This document shows, piece by piece, positions 1 through 15,000 of a stretch of 64,000 bases of DNA. The DNA is from CAYOUV01 sp963790075 (GTDB taxonomy: Bacteria > Chloroflexota > Anaerolineae > Anaerolineales > Villigracilaceae), in the NCBI GenBank assembly GCA_963790075.1, contig CAWBNG010000004.1, positions 744,001-808,000 of the forward strand. The letters are read 5' to 3'. Position numbers and translations under genes: made by a program. A model generated the notes under the pieces. That model was given only the letters and a program-made list of their open reading frames with translations. It was not told the DNA's origin and did no database searches. Within the stretch, counting starts at the first letter, position 1, and the number at the start of each line of letters is the position of its first letter.

Positions 1-2
1 GC

Positions 3-3000
3 CAGTTCGATAATGTAAATGAGATCAAGGGCAGCAGCGCGCCTACAGACTCGCTGACTGGACGCAATGCGACGGCGGCCTTCAACCTGGGCGCCAGCGA
101 TCAATACGTCAGCCTCAACACGCTGGACTTCTCCGGATTCGAAAATCTAAGCGGCGGCACTGGAGCGGACACCTTCAATGTAACCACAAACCACAGCCAA
201 ACCCTTTCTGGCGGGTTGGGTGGCGATCACTTCGTTTTCACCGCCGGGGCGACACTCACAAGCAGCGTAAACGGTAATGCCGGCTATGACACGCTGGACT
301 TCAGCGGCTACGGCGCAGCGCGGACTGTCAATCTTACAGGCATTGGCGCGACCGATGGCTTCAACGGCACCAACAGCGCCATTTCGGCCGGTTTCTCCAA
401 TATCGACAATCTGGTGGGCTTTAGTGGTGCCGGGGATGTACTGAACGGTGCCTCTTTGGCGGCCACATTCAGCTTCGATGGTACCGGCAGACATTATTCC
501 TTTGCTAGCAACAGCCTCGATTTCACCGGCTTTGAGACGCTCAATGGCGGCAACCTGGCAGATACCTTCAAATTCGATGGCAGTGGCGGATACGCTGGTA
601 CGCTCAACGGCGCCGGTGGCACGGACCGGTTCGACTTCTCTGGCTATGGTAGTCCGGTCACGCTGAACCTGCAAGCGGCCTCCGTTACTGGCCTGACCGG
701 CACCTTCAGCAGTATTGAAGACCTGACCGGTTCCGGGAACGCCGACACGCTCATCGGTCCGGACGCAGGCGCGAACTTCAATCTGACCTCGGCCAATGCT
801 GGCAACCTCAACGGTACCTTCAGCTTCACCTCTGTTGAAAATCTGCAGGGTGGAAGTGGGACTGACATACTCAACTACAGTGCTTACGTTGGTCCAGTGA
901 GCGTATACCTGCAAACCAGCACGGCGACCGGTTTGAGCGGTAACTTCAGTGGCTTCGAAGGCATGCTTGGTAGCGCGTCGACAGCCGATATGTTGGTCGG
1001 CCTGGACGCTGGAAATACCTTCACGGTCAGCGGACCGAACAGCGGTAATGCCAACGGCAGCTTCACCTTCTCTGCGGTTGAAAATCTGAGCGGCTCCACG
1101 GGTGTGGATGTGTTCTCCTTTACTGGCAGCGGCACCCTGAGCGGAAATGTATCCGGCGGCGCAAACACCGACACGCTGGATTACTCCGGTTATGGCAGTG
1201 CGGTCACCTTCAACTTGCAGACAAATTCTGCTACGGGTCTGGGCGGTTTCAATGGGATTGAAGCCTTTATCGGCAGCGCGGCCAATGATACGCTCAGCGG
1301 TCCGAATGCCGGCACAATTTTCTATGTCACCGATACCAACCAACTGACAGTCAATGGCTTGGTATTCAATTCGGTCGAGAATCTGACTGGTGGCACCGGG
1401 ATCGATACGATCGATTACAGCCTATATCCGTATGCTACGGGTGTGACGGTTAATTTGTTGACCCATGTGACCGACGGGTTGAGTGGCGCGGTCAATGCGA
1501 TCGAGAACATCAACGGATCCCCCGACAACGACACTTTGATTGGCGATAATAACGCCAATGTCATCAACGGTCTGGCTGGGAACGACCAAATGACCGGTAA
1601 CAGCGGCAACGATACCTTCCTCTTCATGGACGGTTGGGGCAGCGATACCGTCGTCGAGCTTGCCTTGGGTGGCACCGACACGATGACTTTTGCCAGTGTT
1701 ACGGTCCCGCTCACCTTTACTTTGAACACCACCGACATCTTCGTCAGCGATGGCGCTACCAATCAGGTCACTCACCTGGGCAACTTCGTCGAGAATCTGA
1801 TCGGGGGCCCGCAGGGCGATAGCTTCGTGGTCCAGGCCTCCGCCAGTACCAACCTGTACGGCGGGGACGGCACGGACAGTTTCGCTTTCCAGGGTGGCGC
1901 AGTCCTGACCGGTCTGCTCGATGGTCAGGTCGGTAACGACAGCCTCGACTTCTCGGGCTATGCTACTCCGGCCTCGATCACCCTAACCGGCACAGGCGCG
2001 AACGGCTTTACCGGCACGACGCTCTCTGTCACCGCTGGTTTCGCCAATATCGCCTCCATCACCGGCAGCAGCCTGGGCAGCGACAGTTTGACCGGTATGA
2101 ACGCTGCGGCTACCTTCAATCTTGATAGCACGACCACCTATGTTACCGGTGGACACACGCTGACATTCTCCGCCTTCGAGAGCTTGCATGGCGGCAGCAG
2201 CACAGATATATTCGCCTTTGCCGACGGCGCGGCCTTCACTGGTACACTCAATGGCGGCAGCGGCAGCGGCACCCTCGACTTGTCAGCTTACACAAGCGGG
2301 CGAGAGGTCACATTGACCGCTTTGGGCACCGTGGGCGGTTTCCGGGGCACCCTGGACGTGCTCACTGGTAGTTTTGATAACCTGGATCTGCTGGTCGGCT
2401 CGGGTGCCGGTGGCGACCGGCTGACTGGCATGGACGCCACTGCCACCTGGAACATTGCTGCCACGTACACTTACGTCTCTGGTGGTCGGACCCTGGTCTT
2501 TTCTCAGGTCGAGATCCTGCGCGGCGGCTCCGGCGCCGATACCTTTACATTTGCAAACGCTGCCAGCATCGCCAGCCTGTTGGACGGTAGCGGCGGAACC
2601 GATACGCTGAACTTTGCCGCCTATAGCACTCCTCGTAACCTGGTCCTGACTGCCGTTGGCTCGCTGGACGGCTTCCAAGGCACAGAAGCCAGCTTGCCAG
2701 GTGGTTTTGATAATATTGACGGCTTTGTCGGCGGTTCCAGCGGCAGCGATTCACTGACCGGCCTGAACGTAATTTCGAACTGGACCGTGAATGGAAGCAA
2801 TCAGTACACCAGCAGTGGCCATGCAATTTCCTTCTCCAATACCGAAATCCTGATCGGCGGCACTGCCACTGACATCTTTACGGTCACCGGGAACCAGCCC
2901 TTCACCCTGCGCGGCGGGGATGGCGCTGACACATTCATCTTCAACAATGGCGCTAGCCTGACGGGTGGCATCCAGGGTGGAGCCGGCTTCGACACAGTCA

Positions 3001-6000
3001 ACGCCTCGGCCTACAGCACGGCCCGCAACGTGACCTTGAGCGGCTACACAGCCGATGGTTATTCTGGTTCGATGAGCGGTCTGGGTACTGAGTTTAGCGG
3101 TGTCGATCGCCTGTACGGCAGCAGCGCAGCCAACGATACCCTGACCGGCCCGAACGGAGGCGCAGTCATCACTGTTTCTGGAGCTAATTCCGGTGACGTG
3201 GATGGCGTCCTGTCCTTCTACAATTATGAAAATCTGGTCGGTGGCACGGGGAATGACACCTTCGCCTTTACCGGTTCAGGTACACTATCCGGTACGCTCA
3301 ATGCCGGCGCGGGCACTGACTTGCTCGATTACGGCAGTTACAGTTCCGGTGTGCACGTCAATCTGAATAGTGCTGTGGTCAATGTCGACGCGGTCAATTA
3401 CAGCGCGCGTTCCGCTACAGGCATCTTTGGCGGTGCGGCCAACGGCCTCAGCAACTTCGAGAATATTGTTGGCAGTACGTCTGCGGATGTTTTGATCGGT
3501 GACAACAGCCCCAACGCCATCACCGGTGGATCGGGGGCGGATAAACTGGTCGGCCTGGGCGGAAACGATTTATATCTCTTTGCAGATAATTATGGGGTCA
3601 ACTCGATCCGCGAAAGCGCAGCGGGCGGCAGCGACACGCTTGACTTCTCCGCTCTCACCCAGCCCTTGGCATTCACGCTTGGCATTGGAACCCTCAGCGC
3701 AGGATATACCGGCAACCTCGCCACGCATACGGGTGACCAGGTTGAGTCCATTATCGGCGGTTCGGTCGACGACGTCTTCACCTTTATTGATGCGGCTACC
3801 TTCCCCGGCACTTTAGACGGTTCTAATGGCGCCGATACGCTGGATTACGCGGCTTACTCCACCAGCGTGACCGTCGATCTGTCAGCCGGTACAGCCACCG
3901 GTGTGACGTCAGTCAGTAACATCGAGAACATTATCGGCGGTTCGGTCGACGACAGCCTGACCGGTGATGCAAACGCCAACGTGATTAATGGCGGACCCGG
4001 CAATGACCTGCTGTACGGACTTGGCGGCGACGATACCTATACCTTCAACGATGGCTTCGGTTTGGATACTGTTTATGAAGTCAGCGGTGCTGGCAACGAC
4101 ACGCTGGACTTCTCGGCCGTTTCCCAGCCCTTGACCTTCACGTTCAGCCCGACAACCGTTACAGTCAGCTACAGCTTCGATGCTCTCAATCATTCCGTGA
4201 CACACACTGGCATTTATGTCGAGAACTTCATTGGCGGCGGGACGGGTACCAGCAGCAGCACGCTCGACCTGAGTTCTTCGCTTAGCGGTCACATTGTGCT
4301 CCTGACGGATATTGGAACAACGCGCGGCTTCAAAGGCACGGTGCTTTCCATCCCGGTTAACTTCGATGATATCGATGTGATCCTTGGCAGCACCACCGCG
4401 CTTGACGATCAGATCACGGGTATGAATGCGGCCGCTACCTGGACAGTCAATGGAGCCAGCAATCAGTATGCTGCCAACACCCGCACACTCAATCTCCAGG
4501 ATTTCGAAACCTTGCGCGGCGGTACCGCGGATGATGCCTTCAATTTTGCCGACGGTGCCAGCTTCGCAGGCGCAATCGATGGCGGCGATGGCAATAACAC
4601 TCTGAGCTTTGCCGGTAATACCAATAGTCGCATTGTCACCCTGACCGGTATAGATGCGACCGATGGGTTTGCAGGCCAGATCGACAGCGCCAGCTCGACC
4701 TTCACCAACATCGACGTCTTGACCGGCGGCAATGGCAGCGACACCTTGACCGGTGCCGACCTGGCAGCCACTTGGGAAATCGACGGCAGTGACCGCTATC
4801 TGTACAGCACGCACGCCCTGGCCTTCACCGGTTTCGAGTTATTGCAAGGCGGAACGCTGGCCGATAGCTTCGACTTCTCCGGAAGCGCGGTCTTCGCCGG
4901 CTCGATCGACGGGCAGGCTGGCAGCGACGTGCTGGACTTCTCAGCCTATGCTGCGGCCCGCCACATTATCCTGAGCGGTGCAGGTGCCACGGACGGTATG
5001 TCCGGCAGCGAAGCCGCTATCACGGGTACATTTACTAATATCGACAATCTCATCGGTCACACGGGGAATGGTGACATCCTGACCGGTGCCAATCAACCTG
5101 CGACCTTCAGCTTTGGCGTAAACTCGCGTTACACGCTTGGCTCGAAGTTTGCGCTCTTCTCCGGTTTCGAGACACTGCAAGGCGGCAGCGCAAACGATAC
5201 TTTCGCCTTCTCAGGCAGCGGCAGCTTTACGGGCCTTTTGCAGGGCGGCGGTGGCGCAGACCAATTCGATTACGCGGCATATTCATCCCAGGTCACACTA
5301 ACGCTGACCGGTGGAAATGCCTCCGGCTATTCCGGCACTGCATCCGGTTTGATCGGCACCTTCGAGCAGATGGATAGCGCGCTTGGCAGCGCCTTCAACG
5401 ACACCCTGGCTTTTACAAACCTGGTCGGTCTGGTGTTCCACCTGACGGGCCTCGACATGGGCACCCTGGACAGCTTTGGCTTCCAATCCTTCGAGCACCT
5501 GCTGGGTTCGCTCACTGGCGGGACGATCGATTTCGGTGCTCTCAGCATCCCGGTCGCCATTACGCTGAATGGTCTTGGCACGGACATCGGCTTCGCCGGG
5601 ACAGCCACTGACTTAACAGCCGGCTTCGACAACCTCACCTCGATCATCGGCGGGACATCCGTGCTCGACAGTTTGACCGGCCGGAATGCGACTGCAAACT
5701 GGGACATCACTGGCGATCATCAAGTGACATATACCTCGGTCAACACTTTGAGCATCCTGAACTTCGAACTCTTGATCGGCGGCACGCAGGATGATGTTTT
5801 TGCCGTCTCGCAGGCAATCAACTTCAACGGTAGCCTGGACGGCAGTGCAGGTTCAGATACGCTCACCTATGCCAGCAACAGCGCCAGCGTCAATGTCACC
5901 TTGAACGCAGTTGGTCTGACGGATGGCTTCGACGGAACTGGCACCGGTTTGAACGGTGGCTTCGCGAACATCGACCAGCTGATCGGCGGAACTGGAAACG

Positions 6001-9000
6001 ACACGCTGACCGGCGCGAATTTGGATGCCACCTTCAACCTGCCGACGACGCCGGCCGGATATCCGACCTATGAATTTGGCGGCCATACGCTCACCATTCA
6101 GGCTTTCGAAGACCTGACCGGCGGCAGCGGGAACGATACTTTCAATTTGTTCGCTATCACACCGGCTGCGGCCTACAATTTGAACGGCGGCGCAGGTGAT
6201 GATACCTTTGTCTTTGCGGATGGTGCCGCCCTGACCGGCAGCATCGACGGCGGCAGCGGTTTAGCCGATACGCTGGATTACAGCGCTTACACGACGACCG
6301 TCTTGATCAATCTCTCCACTGGTCTATCCACCAACGTCAGCGCTGGCGTTTCCGGCATTGAGAACTTGATCGGCGGTTCGGCGGCCGATACCTTGATCGG
6401 TGATGGCGGAGTCAATTTCATTACCGGCAACGGTGAGGACGACATCCTCCAGGGTGGTGCTGGAAACGATACCTATCTGTTCGGTAATGGCTGGGGCGCT
6501 GACACCGTAACCGATACTTCCGGAACCGACACGCTGGACTTTGGCGCGGTCACGAATACCTACAACCTGACGGTCGATCTGGCCCTATTGCATGTATCCG
6601 ACGCTAGCACCAATAGTGTCGACTTCACCGGTATTGACATCATTCACGGCGGTCAGGGCGACGACCTATTCAAGATTGATGGGTCCCAGACCTACGACTT
6701 GTACGGCGGTCTGGGTGTGGACCTGTTCCAGTTTACAAATGCCGGCAAACTAATCGGCAAGATCGATGGCGAAGCGGGTTCCGATACGCTCGATTACCAT
6801 CTCGATCTCACGACCTACACCGATCCGCGTTACTTCCTGCTGACCGGGCTGGGCAGCCTCGATGGCTTCAATGGCAATGAAGTGACCATCAGTGCCGGCT
6901 TCTTCAATATCGACGTGATCAACAGCGGCCTGGGCGTCGACACGGTCCAAGGGCTGGACGCGAATGCCGAATTCGATATTCACACCACCCACATTGAATA
7001 TAAGAGCGGTGGGCACACGCTGGATACCTTTGGCCTGGAAAACCTGGTCGGTGGTAACCAGAGCGACCTCTTCGTCTTCGATGACGGCGCAGTCCTGCCG
7101 GGCATCTACAACAGCATCGATGGCAAGGCGGGTATCGATACCCTGGATTACTCGGCCTATACCACGCCTATTTCCGTCGATCTGATCGGCGGGGTGGCGA
7201 CCGGTGTCCAGAACGGTGTTGCCAGCATCGAGCAGGTCATCGGCAGTTCCTTCGCCGGCAACACGCTGTACGGCGACAGCGGCGACAATACCTTCTACAT
7301 CAGCGGCCCTGGCGACTATTACATCTATGGTCGCGGCGGGAATGATACCTATATCTTTGACGCGGACAATCCCCTGGGCAACGATGTGATATACGAAGAC
7401 CCCGCCAACAGCGGCAGCGGTTTGGACACGCTCTCCTTCGCCCCGACCACCCTACCTGTGACCGCGGATCTGTCCGTTACCGGTAGCGGTCAGACGGTCA
7501 ATCTGAATTTGAACCTGACCATCTTCGGCACCGTCGAAAACCTGATCGGTGGGGATGGGAACGATATCCTGACCGGCAATAGCAGCGCAAATCGCATCAC
7601 CGGCGGATTCGGAAACGACACCCTGAATGGCGGCGGCGGCAGCGACACCTATCTCTTCGCGGATGGCTGGGGCACGGATACGGTCACCGATCCCTCCGGT
7701 GGAAACGATACATTCGACTTCTCGGCTGTCACAGCACCGCTCACCTTCACATTAAATACCGCCGGCATTGGTGTGGCGGACACCCTCCTGAACAGCGTTT
7801 CCTCCACCGGGAATGCCATCGAGAACCTGATCGCCGGCAGCGCGAATGACCAATTCATCTTCCAGAATGGCTTCGTCCTGGGCGGAATGATCAATGGTAG
7901 CGCCGGGACGGATGTACTCGATTTCAGCGCTTACTCTCTCGCTCGCGCCGTGACCCTGACCAGTTTGGGTTCGATTGATGGGTATTCCGGCGGTGATCCG
8001 GCTGTTCCGGGCGGGTTCGACAATATTAATGATCTGGTCGGCTCCAGTGCAACTGCCAATTCGCTCACTGGTCTGGCGCTCAATAGCCACTGGTGCCTGG
8101 ATCGCAATAGCACCAACTGCAGCGCGAACGCTGGCGTCAGCACCTACAGCGCGGACGGTAGCGGCCGAACCCTGACCTTCGTCAGCTTCGAGCATCTGAA
8201 TGGTGTGGCCGGGCATGACTGGTTCACAGTCTCGCCCGGGTCCCAGTTGGCGACGATCCTGGCGGGTGCCGGCAACGATACCCTGGAGATGCTGGATAGC
8301 GCCACACTGACCGGGTCGTTCGACGGACAGGGTGACTACGACACCGTCGATTACTCTGCCTACACCACGCCCCGCAATTTCTTCCTTTCGCCGGCATTGG
8401 GCGCTACGGATGGCTTCAATGGCACCGAGGCGGTGATCAGTGGAGGCTTTGCCAATATCCAGCAGATCATCGGCAGCTTGAGTGCGAATTCGCTGGCTTC
8501 TGCCAATTCTTTGCACGGGCGCAATGCGATCGCCACCTTCGATCTGGGCACCCCTGTCGAACACTACAACGACTTCGCCAGTGGACGCGTGCTCGACCTG
8601 CAAAATCTGGAAGACATGTACGGCGGTTCGCAGGTTGATACCTTCAATCTGACCGGCCATCACACCGGCCGCCTGTACGGCCAGGGTGCAGACGATATCT
8701 TCAACGTCAGCGGCATTGGTGACCTGACCGGTTTCATTGACGGCGGCACCGGGTACGATACCTTGGATTACACTGCCTACGCTTCAGCGCGCGCCTTTGA
8801 CCTGACGGCCGTTGATGCGGACGGATTCGATGGCACCGAAGCCAGCCTGGTTAACCCGACGCTCGACAACAATGGCTTCTACAATATCGATTACATCCGA
8901 GGTAAGACTGCTGCTGGTCTTGACTCGCTGCAAGGTTTGAGCACAGATGGCGTTTGGACGCTGAACAACGCCTCTGCCAAGAGCCAATACACGACCCAGG

Positions 9001-12000
9001 GCTATACCCTCGACTTCTCTTACATCAACTCGCTGATTGGCGAAGGCGGCCAGGACGAGTTTGTCTTCAATGACGGTGTCAGCCTGGCAGGTAGCATTGA
9101 CGCTGGCGCAGGCTACGACACAGTGAATTATGCCAATTACACCAGCCCACGCAGCGTGACGTTGACCGGCCTGAGCGGCACGGATGGGTTCTCCGGGGAT
9201 GAAAGTGGAACGCTGGGTCTTGGCTTCACGCACATCAACCAGGTGATTGGCAGCAGCACCAGCACAGCCGACAACCTGTCCGCCCTCGATAGTGACAGCA
9301 CCTTCACTATTAATTCAGTAAACGGCGGCAACTACGCTACGGGCGGCAATACGCTCGACTTCTCGGACTTCGATAACCTGTTCGCCGGCACCGGCTCCGA
9401 TACGTTCTATTTCGTCGGGAGCGGTACGATCGCTACCAGCCTGGATGCGGGTGACGGTCCCGGCACCGACCTGCTGGATTATAGTGGCTACAGTACTAAC
9501 GTCATCGTGGACTTCAGCACCGGCGCAGCCTCCGGCGTCAATGGCGGCGCGACCGGCAGCATCAGCGCCTTCGAAAACCTGACCGGCAGTCCCCTGGCTG
9601 ACAGCCTGACCGGCGACAACAACCCGAACGTCATCACGGGTTTGGGCGGTAACGACCAGCTTTACGGCCTGGGCGGGAGCGACACGTATGTCTTTGGGGA
9701 TGGCTGGGGCCAGGACAATTTGACCGATAGCGGCGGCGCGGGCGATACACTGGACTTCTCAGGCGTTACCGTGCCTGGCAGTGGCTCGCTGACCTTCACA
9801 TTCAATGGGACAGCAGTTACCGTCACGGACAGCGGGTCAAACCAGTTGGTTACGACCGATGTGATCGAAAATTACATCGGCGGCCCAACACCCGATACAT
9901 TTGCCCTCCAAAACGGCGCTGTGGTTGGTGGTTTCATCCACGCTGGCACAGGTACGGATGCGTTGAATTTCAACGGCTATGGCAGTCCTCGTAGCGTGAC
10001 CCTGTCCGCTCTGGGTACGAACGACGGTTTTGCCGGAACACAGGCGTCGATCCTGGGTGGCTTCGATGACATCGACGCCATCACCGGTACAAGTGGTAGC
10101 GATACCCTCACCGGTTTGACCACTGCCAGCACCTATGCGGTGAATGCTATGCAAGCTGGTACTTATACCAATACCGCCCACACCTTGGCATTCTTCGCGA
10201 TTGAGAACCTGGTGGCTGGCAATGGCTACGACACGCTGGACTTCTCCGGTTTTGGCAGCGGGCGCGCAGTCGTACTGACTGCAGCCGATGCAACTGGTTT
10301 CAGTGGGAACGACCTGAGCATTAACTTTACAGGCATGGATAATCTGGTCGGCTCTTCGGCCACTGATAGTTTGACCGGCATGAATGCCAGCGCTACCTGG
10401 GAATTGGATGGCTCGGATCGTTACCTGACAGGTATCTACAGCCTCGATTTCTCATCCTTCGAGGACCTGGAGGGTGGCACAGGGAATGACACCTTTGAAA
10501 TCCATACTGCTCATACCGGTAGTGTGAGCGGTGGGATTGACCTTGGTAGCGGTTATGATGTCTTGGATTACAGCTTCTACAATGCTTCTATCGATGTTGT
10601 GACCACTTCCGTGGGCTTGCATGGTTTCAATGGTACCGAAACAGGCAGCTTGACCAATGGTTTTATTAATATCGATGAGATTTTGGCAAACCTCACTTAT
10701 CGAGGTACCAATTCATTAACCGGTTTGCCGGTGGCCTACACCTGGAATATCTCGCCCAGCCTGACACAATATGCGGTCCTGAGCCAGACTCTGGACTTCT
10801 ATCACATCGGGAATATCCACGGCAGTTCGGCTGTAGATACCTTTGTCATCAGCGGTGCCAATCAATACTCGCTGTATGGTGGGGCAAATGATGACCTGTT
10901 TATCTTCCGCAATCTGGCTACCCTGACCGGCATCCTGGATGGCGAAGCCGGCAACGATACGGTCAGCTACTACGATTACAGCGCGGCAACTGGTTACACC
11001 ACACCGGTTCAGGTCAATCTGAATAATGTCGTTGTGACGTACAACCTGATCACCTACCAGCCGCTCTCCGCGACTGCCGTGAACGCTGGTCTGGCAAATA
11101 GCATTACGAATATAGAAAGTGCCACCGGTGGTCAGGTAAATGACATCCTGATCGGCTCAGACACTGCCAATGTACTGGATGGTGGTCCTGGGAATGACAC
11201 CTTGCTTGGTGGCCTGGGCAATGACACCTATGTCTTTGCGGATGGTTGGGGTGTGGATACGGTCATTGAGAATGCTGCCGGCGGAAACGATACGATTGCC
11301 TTCACACCGGTCACAACTGCCACCACGCAGGCAACTTTGGCGGTCACCTTCCGGCGTGGCGTGATTGGCGGCTGCAGCTCTGGAACCTGTGCCAGCCAGG
11401 GTGCAAATCTGGTCACGCATAGTGGTGGGCAGATCGAAAACTTCGTCGGTGGCGCTGGGAACGATAGCTTCATCTTTGCAAATGGCGCGACCGTAGCTGG
11501 CTCGGTTGACGGGCAAGCTGGAACTGATACGCTCAATTTCTCGGCTTACAGCTCGGCTCGTACTATCGTTCTGACTGGCCTGGGAGTAGTCGATGGCTTC
11601 AATGGCACGGCCACCGGTATCGGTAATGGCTTCAGCAACATGGATAGCGTGATTGGTGGCTCAGCCAGCGATACCCTGACGGGCACAAACTCCGCCGGCA
11701 ACTTCACCATCAACGGTTCAACCAACCAGTATGCCTCCGCCGCTCGAGCCTTTGGCTTCTCATCCATCGAGAATCTCAATGGCGGAAGCAATGCCGATTC
11801 CTTCAACTTTGTGGGCACCGCCACAATCTCCGGATATATCCATGGTGGCTTGGGCACTGATACGCTGGATTACAGTGCCTATAGCACCACGATCAGTGTT
11901 GACCTGCTGGGTGGCACGGCGACTGGCGTCGGCGGCGGCATCAACAGTATCGAAAATCTGATCGGCAGCCCATTTGGTAACGTGATCTATGGCGACAACA

Positions 12001-15000
12001 ATGACAATGTCTTCACGATTGACAGTTTCGGGAACACAATCATTGTCGGGCGTGGTGGCAACGATACCTACATCTTCGACGCGGACAGTTCGCTCGGACA
12101 GGTGACAATTGACGAGAGCATCGCCAACGGCGGTGGTGGAATTGACACGATCTCCTTTGTGCCCACCACGACCATCGGCGTGGATTTGAATCTCTCCACC
12201 ACGGGCATATTCCAGACCGTCAATACGAACCTGGACCTCAAGATCCTGGGTCTGGTCGAGAATGTCATCGGTGGCAGCGGTAATGACACGCTCACCGGCG
12301 ATGGCAACACCAATGTGCTGACGGGCGGACCGGGCGATGATGCGCTCAATGGCGGTGGTGGCAACGATACCTACCTGTTCGCTGGCAGCATCTGGGGTCA
12401 CGATACCCTGACTGATAGTGCGGGCACGCTGGACGTCCTGGACTTCACGCAGGCGACCGTAAACCTGAACTTTGCGGTCACCGGCAGCAATATGACCGTC
12501 ACGGGTGGCGGCAATCAGGTCGATGTGACCAGCGCCTCCATCGAGAAGCTGACTGGTAGTCTCAACATCGATACGCTCGACCTGTCCGGTTATGGCAGCG
12601 CCCGGGGCGTGACCCTGATCGGCGTGGGCTCCTTGGACGGGTACATGGGGAGCGTTGATACTGCCAATCCGCTCAGCTTCGATAACATTAATAGCTTGAT
12701 CGGATCGACAGCTAACGACACCCTGGTAGGTCCGAATACGAGCACGACCTTCCATGTCGACGGAACCAATGCAGGCGATATCAATGCCATCCTGGATTTC
12801 AACAGTTTCGAAAACCTGATGGGTGGGACTGCTGACGACACCTTTGCCTTTATAAATTCTGGCAGTTTGAGCGGGAACGTCAATGGCGGGGCAGGTGCCA
12901 ATATACTGGATTACAGCGGCTATACCGCCGGGCCGGTGACCTTGAATCTGCAGACCAGCCAGGCGACGACCGTCGGCGGACAGTACAGCAATATCCAGAC
13001 CCTGGTGGGATCGGGGAATGCAGCCGATACTTTGATCGGCCAGAACAGCGGCAACGTCTTCCATATTACCGGCAGTGACAGCGGTGACGTGGATGGCATC
13101 TTCCACTTCTCGAGCATCGCCAACCTAATGGCCGGCACGGGAGCCGATACCTTCGCCTTTGTCAATGCAGGGTCTCTCTCCGGACAGTTGGATGGCGGGA
13201 ATGGGACCGACCTGCTGGATTACAGCAGCTACGGCAGCGGCGTGAACGTGGATCTTGCCACGGGTACGGCAACAGCTGTCTACAGCGAAGCTGCCTCAGG
13301 TGTGGCCGGAATCGAAAACCTATCCGGTTCGGCCTCCCACGATGTGCTTGCCGGGGATGGCGGGAACAACGTTATCAATGGTAACGCGGGTCAGGATGAT
13401 CTGAACGGCGGCAATGGCAATGATACCTACGTCTTCGGCGCCAATTGGGGTGCCGGGGATACGATCACGGACCCGGGCGGAACGGATACCCTGACCTTCG
13501 CCGGGTTCAGTGGGCCATTGACCTTCAACCTAGACGCCGGTTCCTTTACCGTCTCCAACCTGCCGAATACAGTCACGAATGTTGGCTACCAAATTGAAAC
13601 CCTGATCGGTGGTAGCGGCAACGACATCTTCAATATGAATGCACCAGCGACTGCCAATCTCGATGGCGGTGGCGGCAGTAACACCCTGGACTATAGCAGT
13701 TATGGCAGCCCGGTCACTCTGGACTTGGGTGCTGGCACCGTTACAGGTCTGACTGGGACCTTCACGAATATCCGGGCATTTGTCGGTGGTGGGATTGATA
13801 CTCTGGTTGGGTATGCATCCGGCACTATCTTCAATATCACCGGCGCGAACAGCGGCAACATCAACGGCACCTTCAACTTCTCAGGTGTCGCCAACCTGAG
13901 CGGTAGTGCCAACGCTGATACATTTGCATTTGGCAATTCCGGCAGTTTGTCTGGGTCCATCAGCGCCGGAGCGGGTAGCGATACGCTGACCTTCAGCGGT
14001 GTAACAACCGCGCGTAGCATTACTCTCGATGCCGGGTATGGTGCGAACGGTTTCTCTGGCACCGGAACCAGCCTGGGTAGCTTCAGCGGTATTGACGTAC
14101 TGACTGGTGGAAATGGCAGCGATACCCTGACGGGCGCAAATGCGGCGGCCATCTTTGAAGTGGACGGCACGAATCGTTACATAGTCTCGCCATTTGCCCT
14201 GGCATTCAGCAGCTTCGAAAATCTGCTGGGCGGCAGCGTGCAGGATACATTCCAGATCAGCGGCAGCCAGACGGCCAACCTGAATGGCAATGCTGGGAAT
14301 GACAGCTTCAGCTTTGCGAATGGCGCCAATTTGACCGGTTCAATAAGCGGTGGAGCCAATGCAGATACGTTGGACCTGTCCGCTTATGCAACCGGACGCT
14401 CGATCGTATTGAATGGCGTTGGCGCAAACGGCTTCAATGGCAGCTCGGCTATCATCAGCGCTGGCTTTAGCGGATTAGACAATCTGATCGGAAGCACGAC
14501 GGCTGCCACCGACAGCCTGACCGGTTTGAATGCCGTAGCTGCCTTCAATCTGGGTGCGCTTACCTATACGAGTGGCGCTCAGACGCTGACTTTCTCCAAT
14601 TTCGAGATCTTAACCGGCGGCAGCCAGTCCGACACCTTCGACCTGCCCGGCGTTTTGAACTTCACCCTGAACGGTAACGGTGGGAACGATACCTTTGTGT
14701 TCCATAACAGCACGAATCTGACCGGCCATATCGATGGCGGTCTGGGTACCGACACGCTCGATTACAGCGCTGTTACGATCAATGTGACCGTCAACCTCGC
14801 CACCGGATCGGCCACCGGCGTCAACAGCGGCGCAATCAACAGTGTGGTCAATGTCGAGAATTTCACGGGCGGCAGCGGTACGAATACCATCTACGGCGAC
14901 GCCGGGAACAATATCCTGGTTGGCGGGTCGAGCAACGACAACTTCTACGGCGGCCTGGGCGACGACACCTACATCTTTACCGATGGCTGGGGCCAGGATC

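Noticed and set aside
216..216. TTG at 216 as the start of the giant gene
   Set aside because: The same frame is open and has the same repeat character back to base 3, so the gene begins outside the window.
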